From NCBI RefSeq assembly GCF_000286075.1, contig NZ_AJTZ01000005.1, positions 868,001 through 932,000 on the forward strand: a DNA stretch of 64,000 nt, given 5' to 3'. The stretch is from Streptococcus ratti FA-1 = DSM 20564. Its GTDB lineage: Bacteria; Bacillota; Bacilli; Lactobacillales; Streptococcaceae. Under the pieces are notes generated by a model. The model had not been told where the DNA came from. It did not search any database and saw only the letters and a program-made list of their open reading frames with translations. The translations under genes and the position numbers were made by a program. Below, piece after piece: positions 44,901 to 55,178 of the stretch (its first letter is position 1; every line of letters begins with the position of its first letter).

Positions 44901-45158
44901 CAGACCATTGTCATCAATAACTTCTCTTTGATAGGGCTCATTTAAAACAAAATAGCGGGCCATCTGCGCAAAACGCGTAATGGTAATGGCAAAAGAGGCC
45001 TCTTCAGGCAGAGCCTCTAAAACCGCCCGCTCCTTTTCAAAAGACAGAGAGTTAGGAGCAAGATAAAAAACACGCTTGCTCTCTTTAGCAGCCTGTCTAG
45101 CCTCAGCAGCCAAAATCTCTGTCATATCATATTGAATGTCAGTGTATAAAAGTTTCAT
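41913..45158 (-). CDS. rexB: ATP-dependent nuclease subunit B
   Basis: 1,081 aa AddB-type subunit. N-terminal helicase-like region without a strict Walker A, as usual for RexB; the C-terminal RecB-nuclease fold shows IRGFIDRIDRLSDGSLGIIDYKSS with the metal-binding D-x-K. No iron-sulfur cysteines, as expected for the Rex branch. Overlaps rexA by 11 bases, so expression is coupled. Confidence 0.95.
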   Translation of the reverse strand: MKLLYTDIQYDMTEILAAEARQAAKESKRVFYLAPNSLSFEKERAVLEALPEEASFAITITRFAQMARYFVLNEPYQREVIDDNGLAMIFYRALAGFSEQDLPVFGRLKQDTNFISQLVDLYKELKASNMTVLELTELNSPEKQEDLIKIFNKAEAILNAGNFDSQSKTAFFTQQLKAGHLDSELKDLLIIVDGFTRFSAEEENLISLLHEKKVPVIIGTYISQKAYRSAFSKGNVYQASLDFMRGLAAKFKTKPEYVRSKQKGLQAFANLSSIFESRHDFSADGRTLTKEDKEHIVIWDAVNQKEEAEHVARAIRRKLYQGYRYKDILVLLGDTDAYQLQVGKIFDKYEIPYYFGKAESMSSHPLVHFIDSLERIKRYNFRAEDVMNVLKSGLYGRLQQEELDKLEYYISYADIKGQSKFFNDFTLDNQGQFDLKQLNQWRSELISPLRQLVKAQKQLGKSLLKKLTVFLEDIALPENFVLLTAESGEIEQEKHEQVWKTFTAILEQFQRIFGGEKLTLDEFLSLLRASMLAADYRTIPAAVDVVTVKAYDLVEPHTNKIVFAMGMTQSNFPKIVQNRSLISDEERARINDITPDNRRFDIVSSENLKKNHFAALSLFNAATEELILSLPQILNETEDSTSSYLLELAEFGVPIVEKGRSGQLSNPEDIGNYKALLSRVIELERASIDQEMTKEEQTFWSVAVRYLRKKLNEQGIVIPEINDSMQTKPLAPSVIKARFPADEPINLSSSALTAFYNNQYLYFLRYVLGLQELETIHPDAKNHGSYLHRVFELVMQDAAAPDDFDGRLNQAIAKANEENSFKMLYEEDEESRYSLDVLEDIARSTASILRDDAQIQVESEEEAFELMLGNAVKIRGFIDRIDRLSDGSLGIIDYKSSRNTFDIQKFYNGLSPQLLTYMEAVNNRSDLPDRQKIFGAMYLHMQEPKLDLSSVKSLDKIPEAIHKELTYRGLFLDEEKAYLADGKYHLNDSVYSQKEIDLLLAYNRELYQKAARQIRSGHFLINPYSQDGKSVQGEQLKAITHFEADRHMPYARKLHQLPRKEKRQGFLHLMQAKQEEENNDF

Positions 45159-45695
45159 AAATAATCCTCTGTAAAACTTTTTAACAAGATAAGTTTAAAT
45201 TTAATTTGCTTATGAACCTAAGCTTCTTAGTTCTATTATCTAATATTTTACTTCTCTTGTCACTGTTTTGCTTTATGATAATTATTATCTAAAAGCAAAT
45301 TAACGATTCTTTTAATCATTTTATCTTGATTCTTTCAAAGGTTCTTGATGTTTCTGCATATTATTTCTTCTTGGAAAAACTGCTTCATGTGTGTAAAGAA
45401 TCACTGTCTGATTATAAATACAAAAAACATCAGAAAGATGCCGAGACATAAACTGTGGACATATCATACCCCCTTTGTTGTTGATACCAACAACAAGCCT
45501 GACTGATTTATCTGATGAGCTTAAGAACCTTAAGACAAGAGATAATCAGATGTCTTGACTGGCAAGAACAAACTGCTGCACAATCACATAAGGTAATCAT
45601 TTGAAATTCAAACAGTTTTTTGTTTGCCCCTGAATTAGGAATTACTTGCAGGAGAAAGGAATCCCCGCTCATACAGGGAAAACAGCTACAAATAA
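45159..45695. other. Gap between rexB and the toxin-antitoxin genes
   Basis: No gene seen in about 540 bases. A 19-codon frame (MIKRIVNLLLDNNYHKAKQ, minus) has no convincing ribosome site. TTGTTGTTGATACCAACAACAA near 45475-45496 is an inverted repeat without a T tail. The segment 45658-45683 resembles a decayed CRISPR repeat (separate entry). Confidence 0.5.
45658..45683 (-). repeat. Degenerate type I-E CRISPR-like repeat
   Basis: Plus strand GGAATCCCCGCTCATACAGG then GAAAAC. It keeps the GGA start, the CCCCGC...GGG stem arms and the AAAAC end of the array repeat in the same orientation, but differs in the loop and is two bases shorter. It stands alone, 675 bases from the array end, on the far side of the toxin-antitoxin pair. 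Confidence 0.45.
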
Positions 45696-45724
45696 TTGAC
45701 AACGTAAACCAATTGTAGTAAAAT
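45696..45724 (+). promoter_or_regulatory. Promoter of the dinJ-yafQ pair
   Basis: TTGACA (45696-45701), 17 bases, TAAAAT (45719-45724); AAAGGAG follows eight bases before the antitoxin ATG. Confidence 0.8.
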
Positions 45725-45747
45725 AAGTGATGAAAGGAGTGATAGTT

Positions 45748-46020
45748 ATGGCAACAGTACCTACTCAAATTCGTATTGATGAAACTGTAAAAGCTCAAGC
45801 TACTTCATTGTTTAATGATTTAGGTATAGATATGTCCAGTGCAGTTAATATTTTTTTACGTCAATGTCTTTTACATGATGGTCTTCCCTTTAATGTAGAA
45901 CTTCCAAATTATAATTCTAAGACATTGGAGGCCATGGCAGAAGCCAAACGAATTTCTCATGATGAGGCGGTTGTAGCTTATGATAATATGTCAGATTTGA
46001 AGAAAGCTTTGGAAGCGTAG
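45748..46020 (+). CDS. RelB/DinJ-family antitoxin
   Basis: 90 aa from MATVPTQIRIDETVKAQATSLFNDLGIDMSSAVNIFLRQ. The ribbon-helix-helix N terminus binds the operator; the acidic C-terminal part (HDEAVVAYDNMSDLKKALEA) should wrap the toxin. The start is set by the AAAGGAG site, not the earlier open codons. The stop touches the toxin ATG (TAGATG). Confidence 0.9.
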   Translation: MATVPTQIRIDETVKAQATSLFNDLGIDMSSAVNIFLRQCLLHDGLPFNVELPNYNSKTLEAMAEAKRISHDEAVVAYDNMSDLKKALEA

Positions 46021-46299
46021 ATGTATCAGGTTAAATTTACCTCTGCTTTTAAAAAGAGTTTTAAGCGTATGAAAAAGCGGGGAATGGATGTATCATTATT
46101 AGATGATGTTATTGAAAAGCTGCATTTAGGACAGGCTTTGGAAGATAGGTATAGAGATCATGAACTAAAAGGTAGTTTTAAGGGTTTTAGAGAATGCCAT
46201 ATTAAACCTGATTGGCTGTTAATTTACCTATTAGAGGATGATATTTTGACTTTAACTCTGGTTGATACAGGCAGTCATGCAGATTTATTTAAGATGTAA
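46021..46299 (+). CDS. YafQ-family mRNA interferase toxin
   Basis: 92 aa RelE-fold toxin: MYQVKFTSAFKKSFKRMKKRG, then DHELKGSFKGFRECHIKPDWLLIY and DTGSHADLF, with the His/Asp/His/Phe pattern of YafQ. Would cleave mRNA on the ribosome when the antitoxin is lost. It is placed directly beside the far end of the CRISPR array; the pair may help retain the locus (inference). Confidence 0.9.
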   Translation: MYQVKFTSAFKKSFKRMKKRGMDVSLLDDVIEKLHLGQALEDRYRDHELKGSFKGFRECHIKPDWLLIYLLEDDILTLTLVDTGSHADLFKM

Positions 46300-46332
46300 A
46301 GAGATAACTTTAATCAGTTGTCTTTTTTTATT
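46299..46332 (+). terminator. Terminator of the toxin-antitoxin operon
   Basis: AGATAACT pairs with AGTTGTCT around TTAATC, followed by T7, starting at the toxin stop codon. Confidence 0.7.
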
Positions 46333-46357
46333 GAATTGAGGAATACATTATAGCCAG

Positions 46358-49300
46358 ACTCTACCCCCGCGTGTGCGGGTAAAACATCTGTTCCTACTTT
46401 GCGACTTGTGAAAAAGAGAGGATCACCCCCGCGTGTGCGGGTAAAACTTCTATCGATAAATTCTCTTGAACTTGGGGAATGGAAGATATTAGAATCTTTG
46501 TAGCATCTTCAGCCATAATTTCTTCCACTCGTTGAGCTAATCCATTTTTTACGCCCTGTTTAGGAGACTGAAAATTTTCTCTTGAATCACGTTCTTGTGG
46601 TGTTTCTTGTGAAGCTACTGTCTGCTCATTAGCTTCAGTTGCAATAGATTGATTAACTTCTTGATTTTCTAGCTGAGAAAGAACCTTCTCATCGATAGCT
46701 GCTAAATTTGGATAGTCCTCTAAACGACGATAACCTAGCCCCAGAAGACGTGATACAGGCTGCGTTTCATCGCCAATAGCATAACGGACACCCTCTTTAA
46801 TCAGGGCGCCACCTGGAGCGTAAATATCAAATGCGATTGGCTTAGTCCGAGAGACATCCTGATTAGCCTTGTAAACCTCTGTGACAAAGTCTTGATAAGA
46901 AACTAAGTGAGTCGGTTCAAACGGTAACTGAGGGCTGTTTGGCCCCTCATTAGAGCTTCTAAGACGAACATGATAGGTATCGTTATAAATCTGATCCTGT
47001 TGCCAGTCTTGATAGAAAGCCGTGGTCTTGTCTAGCAATCCAAGCTCATCAGCTTTGGCTATAATAGTTTTAAAGTCTCCCAAAGATGCTTCAGACAGTT
47101 GGTTATACTGCTCCCAGCTCGCTTGAAATTCTTCAGGAACTTCAACACCTAAGTCAGCAGGATTACCAACGTTATAAGCGGTATCCAAAACTTTCGTAAA
47201 GGTCGCAGCATCGATAAGCGCTTCAGCTGGAGATGGCGTCAGGTCATGACTTGGTTCATCTGAAGAAACCTGCTCACCTTTCAGAATAGAAAGCATTTCT
47301 TCCCCGTTATCCGTGATATACGCCTCATTGATGGACAACTGAGTAAATTTGCCATCTCTTTCTTGATAAACGCCCAAAATAACGTTTTGGTGTTGAGATT
47401 GTTCCGTCTGAATTTTGAGTTGTTTGGTCAATTCCATCAAAGAGGCTGGATAGATATTCTCCTCGTTTGATGAAAAGGCCAGTAACACATCTTTGTCATC
47501 AGACTTAATAGCTTTTTCAAGAGATAGGGATTGCAGTTTTGGAATATCTTCCATCTGGTCAAAATAGAAAGCGTCTGTTTCCATGATAGCTTTTAAATCA
47601 GGTAAGACTTTAATTTTTTGAAAGGCTGCTTCATTGTCAGCAATCATCAGATTATCATAAGTTCCACGACCTTCCGCAAAATCATGAAGGGTCTTAACCG
47701 CTGTTTGTCCCCTTTTCAGCGGAAAAAGACCGGTCAAGTGCATGAAATGATACTGTTCAAATTCAATGTTGATATTATATTGCTTGTTTCCCTGCTGGTA
47801 AAAGTAATGTAAGGTTGTATCTGACAAGTTATCAAGATACCATTGCGCTGCACTTTGAATATTAGGGGCATGATGATTAAGTTTGTTTAATTCATGCGTT
47901 TTTATCGGGTGATAATTATCCTTATAGATTGACCTTTTAGGGTTTTCTATGGTAAAATGTAATAAAGAATGAGATTCGGTTTGACTTGGTGACAAGTCTT
48001 TCAAAGGTTGCGACGGTGTCACTTCAGGTAATGGTGCTGCCTCCTGAGCTTGCTCAGAAAGATCCCTTATATTTGTCTCATTCTTTTTGTGTTGCTCCGA
48101 AGTAATCTGCTCTTGAGTTTTCTCAGGAGCTTTTTCTTGTTGTATTGTCATTAGAATTTGTTCATCAAGTTTCTTTATCTGTTGTCTTACATATCGTGAA
48201 TTATCTGCATAGTGAGCATCTAATTCCAGTGAACTACGTTTGGCAAATAATTGATCTAACTCAGTGGTGAGGAATGCACCCTGATTGCGTTCAAGTTCCC
48301 ACCATTGAGGAGTGTGCCCTAAATGTTGGGTCACCTTATTTTTTAATTCCTGTTTCCATTCAGAATGTAATGTACTGATATCTTTTAGTTGCACTTCCTG
48401 TTCTTCACTCCTTGTTTGATAAGTTTCCCTACCATCAGACAGACCCAAAATTCTATGTTGTTTTAAAGCATCGTTCCAGTCTGTCTTATCTTGCCCTGGT
48501 TGTAAATCTGGTAAATCCTCATTAATAGTAGCTCCCTTTTCTCTCAGAGAGTCAATAAAATTATGCCCACCAGTATCATTATCTACTGCAAGAGTAATCC
48601 AATCCGCATGTTTTCCATCTGTAAAGAAATTATTATCAATCGCTGTCTGTAATCCTTCAGCTAATTGATCATGACTCCATCGCAGAGGGCGACCAGAGAG
48701 TTCTGATTGCAGTTGCGCTAAATGCCTACCCACAACCGCTTCTTTTACCCCATCCATTGATACCAGGCGTACGTCTTGAAGACTATCTTTATGTAGTTCA
48801 TAATAGGACAGGATCACCCCCGCGTGTGCGGGTAAAACAAAAAACAAGGTCACAAAACGTCTTTGGATAAAGGATCACCCCCGCGTGTGCGGGTAAAACC
48901 TCATCAGTAAATCACCATTAGAAACATTATCAGGATCACCCCCGCGTGTGCGGGTAAAACATCATATAAACCTCTGTTTTATTGCTCATTTTAGGATCAC
49001 CCCCGCGTGTGCGGGTAAAACCAGTGTTCACTGTAAAGATAGCGCCTGCCCCATAGGATCACCCCCGCGTGTGCGGGTAAAACACCGCATCAGTTGGAAC
49101 ATCTGCAACACGGCCAGGATCACCCCCGCGTGTGCGGGTAAAACTGATACTTAGCTATACGGCATCTATCCTATCTAAGGATCACCCCCGCGTGTGCGGG
49201 TAAAACTGAGTATCAATGGCAGCGGTGCTTCGATCGTTAGGATCACCCCCGCGTGTGCGGGTAAAACACAGGAGCTAAGGCTCTTGACTTTATCAAGTCA

Positions 49301-50853
49301 GGATCACCCCCGCGTGTGCGGGTAAAACTTTTGATAAGAGCTGATGTCGATAAAGTAATCAGGATCACCCCCGCGTGTGCGGGTAAAACTACAGCCTTCG
49401 GAGATGAGCCTTACAAAGTCTAGGATCACCCCCGCGTGTGCGGGTAAAACTTCAACAAGGATTTAACAATCTTAAAAATCCTAGGATCACCCCCGCGTGT
49501 GCGGGTAAAACCACTCTATGAACTGACCGGTCAATTTTTGGATAGGATCACCCCCGCGTGTGCGGGTAAAACTGTTAAATTGAGATGGTAGATAGGTTTT
49601 AGCCAGGATCACCCCCGCGTGTGCGGGTAAAACTTAAAACACCACTCTTTGCTTGAACGGATATAAGGATCACCCCCGCGTGTGCGGGTAAAACAAACAG
49701 TATTAAGTGCGAGTTATACAATGATCAGGATCACCCCCGCGTGTGCGGGTAAAACTGGCTATGCTAATTTTAAGGTAGGTGACTACTAGGATCACCCCCG
49801 CGTGTGCGGGTAAAACTCATAGATATAAGCTGTTTTATCCGATACATTAGGATCACCCCCGCGTGTGCGGGTAAAACCGTTATTTGCGATTGTCACGATT
49901 TGTTCTGTCAGGATCACCCCCGCGTGTGCGGGTAAAACAACACTTTCATCTGTTAGGTTTGACAAGAGTTAGGATCACCCCCGCGTGTGCGGGTAAAACC
50001 ATAAAAGACGCATAAATATATTCAGCGTCATAGGATCACCCCCGCGTGTGCGGGTAAAACCTTGACGCTGTTAACGCTCTGAAATCAGCCGGAGGATCAC
50101 CCCCGCGTGTGCGGGTAAAACTGACACAAAACCAACTATCAGAACATGCAGGGGGGATCACCCCCGCGTGTGCGGGTAAAACACAGCCTGCAAGTGTAAC
50201 ACATACTATCAACAAGGATCACCCCCGCGTGTGCGGGTAAAACAGATCGCAAACAGGCGGCAACTGGAATCACTCAGGATCACCCCCGCGTGTGCGGGTA
50301 AAACTGTAAATAGCTGCCGGTTTGTCGTATGTGACTAGGATCACCCCCGCGTGTGCGGGTAAAACGAAATAACTGTCAATCCGTTTGTACCAATGGTAGG
50401 ATCACCCCCGCGTGTGCGGGTAAAACCTTAATAATTTAATTAATTTATCAAGTTTATCAGGATCACCCCCGCGTGTGCGGGTAAAACCGAACGTTACCTT
50501 ATCATTTGCTGAAACACCTAGGATCACCCCCGCGTGTGCGGGTAAAACTTTCTTTTAGGATTGAATGGTAAAAACGGTCTAGGATCACCCCCGCGTGTGC
50601 GGGTAAAACTCTCTGGTACGCTTGACGAGCTAAAAGATGCAGGGATCACCCCCGCGTGTGCGGGTAAAACTTTTTTAGATGTGTCATCGTATCAGCCAGC
50701 TAAGGATCACCCCCGCGTGTGCGGGTAAAACGGTTACATCTGGCAAGTCGACGCTGACGGCACAGGATCACCCCCGCGTGTGCGGGTAAAACAAAATAAA
50801 AACTCTTGAAAATCAAGGGTTTTTAGGATCACCCCCGCGTGTGCGGGTAAAAC
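46358..50853 (-). CRISPR. Type I-E CRISPR array with 36 repeats and an oversized insert
   Basis: 28-base repeats, plus strand GGATCACCCCCGC-GTGT-GCGGGTAAAAC, hence transcribed on the minus strand like the cas genes. 34 repeats lie at 48811-50853 with 33 spacers of 33 or 34 bases; two more lie at 46420-46447 and 46358-46385 with a 34-base spacer between them. The last repeat has lost the GGATC start, as terminal repeats often do. Between the repeats at 46420 and 48811 is 2,363 bp of foreign coding sequence instead of a spacer. The base next to each repeat's GG end is A (T on the crRNA strand) in nearly every case. Confidence 0.97.
46448..48810 (-). pseudogene. Internal fragment of an ICE-type Toprim-domain gene inside the CRISPR array
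   Basis: 787 codons without a stop, open also through the repeat on each side (the repeat reads VLPAHAGVIL). It begins in the middle of a Toprim domain: SYYELHKDSLQDVRLVSMDG, then ITLAVDNDTGGHNFIDSL and PGQDKTDWNDALKQ, as in large LtrC/DUF3991-Toprim proteins of streptococcal conjugative elements. A coiled, Gln/Glu-rich middle and late segments of polyvalent-protein type (YHVRLRSSNEG, LVSYQDFVTEVYKANQD, FDIYAPGGALIKEGVRYAIGDE) follow. The N-terminal part and the natural C terminus are missing. No ribosome site at the available GTG start, so it is probably not made as a protein. Confidence 0.85.
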
Positions 50854-50876
50854 ACTAAAAGATCCCAATAAAATCG

Positions 50877-51779
50877 CTACTTCTGATTGATCCTAGTCAA
50901 AAATTTATTCACTTTTGTCGACAAGTCTAGAATGAGTCTTGCATCAAGAAGAGCTCTGTGAGGAACTTTCTCATCTATCCCGTATGATTTCAGCACCGTC
51001 TGTAATTTATAATTCTCTAAAAATAATTTCTCTGATTTCACATACTTCATCAAATCATACACTGAATTCGTTATGACAGGATAACCAAGATCGGTTAATT
51101 TAGTATTAATAAATGTCAAATCAAAATTAACACCATATCCTACAATATCTAGACTGCCAATGAAATTCAACAATCCATTAAGCGCTAACTCAATATCTAC
51201 ACCTTCTTGCTGTAACATATCATCTGTGATACCTGTCAGCTGCACAATTTCTTTTGGCAGTGTATTATCACACTGTACTAAGTAATGACACTCTTTCAAC
51301 TCTGATCCAGAAACCTTAATAGCGCCAATTTCGATGATTTTATTCTTATTTTCATCCAGTCCATCTGTTTCAATATCTAATATCACATATGGCTTAACGG
51401 CATGCTGAATCGTCTTCGTGGGTGAGGCAAACTTTCTTGCTTTTCTAAATCTAGCTGCATCGCTATAGCCAAATACATCTTGTTTTCTTCCCTCTTCAGG
51501 ATCAAGAGGGAATCGTATTAAAGGAATACCATCAAAATCAACCACTTCTCGCTGAGCATTTATCGTGGCAAACTGGTAACCAATCTCGTTTCGATAGGCA
51601 TAACTTAAGGTTGCTTCTCCACTGCCAACACTATCTTGCACACGCTCCCATAATTGTTCGCGCACCTTAGTATTGAAATTGCCAACAAAAACACCCGTAG
51701 CAATTTCTTGCATCCACTTGGTTAGATCTCCCCTCAAGGATTGAGGAACACTTTTTAAAGTAATAACAGTAAGTGGCAT
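50877..51779 (-). CDS. cas2: Cas2e fused to a DnaQ-like DEDDh exonuclease
   Basis: 300 aa from MPLTVITLKSVPQSLRGDLTKWMQEI. Residues 1-95 are Cas2e (GVFVGNFNTKVREQLWERVQ). From about 130 an exonuclease domain follows: VILDIETDGLDENKNKIIEIG (Exo I), VGYGVNFDLTFIN (Exo II) and PHRALLDARLIL (Exo III, DEDDh His and Asp). The same fusion is known in S. thermophilus type I-E, where it trims prespacers. All catalytic residues look intact. The stop is 23 bases from the first CRISPR repeat. Confidence 0.95.
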   Translation of the reverse strand: MPLTVITLKSVPQSLRGDLTKWMQEIATGVFVGNFNTKVREQLWERVQDSVGSGEATLSYAYRNEIGYQFATINAQREVVDFDGIPLIRFPLDPEEGRKQDVFGYSDAARFRKARKFASPTKTIQHAVKPYVILDIETDGLDENKNKIIEIGAIKVSGSELKECHYLVQCDNTLPKEIVQLTGITDDMLQQEGVDIELALNGLLNFIGSLDIVGYGVNFDLTFINTKLTDLGYPVITNSVYDLMKYVKSEKLFLENYKLQTVLKSYGIDEKVPHRALLDARLILDLSTKVNKFLTRINQK

Positions 51780-51780
51780 A

Positions 51781-53364
<1,584 letters not shown>

Positions 53365-53365
<1 letters not shown>

Positions 53366-54090
53366 TATTCTTCTCCTATAAAATCGAAAACATTATGATC
53401 AGTGTTCTTTTTGTAAAATGGATTTTGAACAGGTACAATCATCCTTGACTCATACCTAAAACCAAATCGCCGCTCTTTTTGAGAAAACGAAACAACACGA
53501 TCTTGCCTAAGTTGGTAATGATTGTTCTTAGTTAAGTGGCTATCCATATAGATTTCCAAACTAAAACCAGCTTCTCCCGAATGTTTTTTCATATACCATT
53601 CATCTGCTTGCCACTCCAAGGTATGCAAAGTATTAACAACATTTTCAGAACCTGTTCCCAATACAAAATCAGCTGGTACAGGACAAGAACGACGCCCCAT
53701 AAATGGTTGAAAATAGAGGTTACGCAGCCCTTTTTCAATCGTTGTCATAAATTCATCATCTGCATGAGAAATAGCTACAACAAAAATAGCATCTTCTAGA
53801 TAATAACGATTAGTTACATAGGATCTCTCAAATTCACCACTAGTTTTGTATTTCTGGGCAATATGAAAGTCCCTCATTAAGTTTCCTTGTTGATCTACTC
53901 GAACTGCAAAGTCTATCTCATTCAATTGCTTAATTTTTTCGTCTTCATCTCGCCTATGGCCAAGACAAGCTGCAATCAAACCAATGACTGCGCTTTTTGA
54001 AGGATAGAAATCTGTATGTCTGGTTTCAAAATGTGAACGAGTCCCCCATGCTTGCAAAGGACCAGAAAATTTTAACAAAATTGTTTTCAT
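53365..54090 (-). CDS. cas5: Cas5e Cascade subunit
   Basis: 241 aa from MKTILLKFSGPLQAWGTRSHFETRHTDFYPSKSAVIGLIAACLG, a very typical Cas5e opening; a GTG three codons earlier is also open. Binds the 5' handle of crRNA. Complete. Confidence 0.95.
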
Positions 54091-54104
54091 TTTGTTCACC
54101 CATC

Positions 54105-55178
54105 TTACATCAAATTCACGAGTTCTTTTGACAAATCTTCCAGTAATTCTGGTAAAGAATTTTTCTCTACACCTATTGTTGACAATTCAGCGACTTCTTC
54201 TAAGCTAACATAAAAGGTTAAATCTGATTTTTTCACCATTTTTTCAACTTTGGTAAATTCGTTAGCTAACTTTTCAATTGATTCTTTAACATAACCTTCA
54301 GAAGATTTGACTGGCTTTTCAAATGCACTCACAAGATTAACAGGCCGATCGGTTCGTACAGTCACGACCAACGTTTGTGGTAAAGTTTGATTAGCAAATG
54401 TATTAACTTTTCCAGTTGGCAATGAGTTTGCAAATGCTTCAACAAATAATTTTACGGCATTAACAACACTTTCTGTATCATCTAATTGCAATGCTAAGTC
54501 ATGAATAGCGACATTGGCATAGCGATAAAGTGTAGATGAGTTAAATTCGACAGTTCCAAGCATACCTGCTCCCGCATTATCCTCAGGAGCCAAATCATCA
54601 ACAGCCGTAAAGAAATCAAATTCTGTCTGCACAGCATGAGTTGATATAGCATGTGCCACTTGTGAAGAAGCATCTTCATTTAGGGATGGATCATCTGCTA
54701 CCATACGCCCAAATAGAGCAATATCAATAGCCGGACTAGATGTAATCATCTTCTGCAATTCTTTTTTATCATTGACACTATCGATAGCGGCTTGAGCAAG
54801 TTGTTTAGCCTGAGTATCACTTAAAAAGAAAAGTGCCTTAGACTTAAAATCTTTCGTTTTGATTCCACCTTTATTTAGTATATTGTCTGCCTTTTTAAGC
54901 GCATCATCATTACTAATCGCAGAATCCAACTCCATCATTTTATCAGCAATATATTGTACAATCTCTTTTGTTCGAATACCTACATTACTTTGTTTTCCAT
55001 TAGTATTGAAATACTCTCTCATAACTCGTTTCCAAGACTGAGAACTAACACGCGCACGCCTAACGCCACCATATTGAGCTGTTTTAGGACTACCAGTATC
55101 ATCACGGTTAATATTTGATGGTGGTAACGTTTGGATAACATGAATATCTAAAAAAAGTTTTGATTGGCTAGTTGTCAT
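54105..55178 (-). CDS. cas7: Cas7e Cascade backbone subunit
   Basis: 357 aa: KLFLDIHVIQTLPPSNINRDDTGSPKTAQYGGVRRARVSSQSWKRVMREYF, then AIDIALFGRMVADDPSLNEDASSQVAHAISTHAV. Forms the helical backbone along the crRNA. Overlaps cse2 by 11 bases. Confidence 0.96.
   Translation of the reverse strand: MTTSQSKLFLDIHVIQTLPPSNINRDDTGSPKTAQYGGVRRARVSSQSWKRVMREYFNTNGKQSNVGIRTKEIVQYIADKMMELDSAISNDDALKKADNILNKGGIKTKDFKSKALFFLSDTQAKQLAQAAIDSVNDKKELQKMITSSPAIDIALFGRMVADDPSLNEDASSQVAHAISTHAVQTEFDFFTAVDDLAPEDNAGAGMLGTVEFNSSTLYRYANVAIHDLALQLDDTESVVNAVKLFVEAFANSLPTGKVNTFANQTLPQTLVVTVRTDRPVNLVSAFEKPVKSSEGYVKESIEKLANEFTKVEKMVKKSDLTFYVSLEEVAELSTIGVEKNSLPELLEDLSKELVNLM

Noticed and set aside
45508..45798. 96-codon minus-strand frame across the toxin-antitoxin promoter
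   Set aside because: Cysteine/serine-rich noise overlapping a strong promoter and the start of the antitoxin; no ribosome site.
45159..48810. A whole integrated conjugative element near the array
   Set aside because: No integrase, relaxase, coupling or transfer genes and no attachment repeats; only one gene fragment is present.
46394..48853. The 819-codon frame across repeats as a real gene
   Set aside because: Both ends are translated CRISPR repeat and spacer, there is no ribosome site at the GTG start, and the domain starts in mid-Toprim. Treated as a captured fragment.
48948..49154. Plus-strand frame reading ITPACAGKT repeatedly
   Set aside because: It is the CRISPR repeat translated; the pattern recurs every 61 bases and is not a protein.
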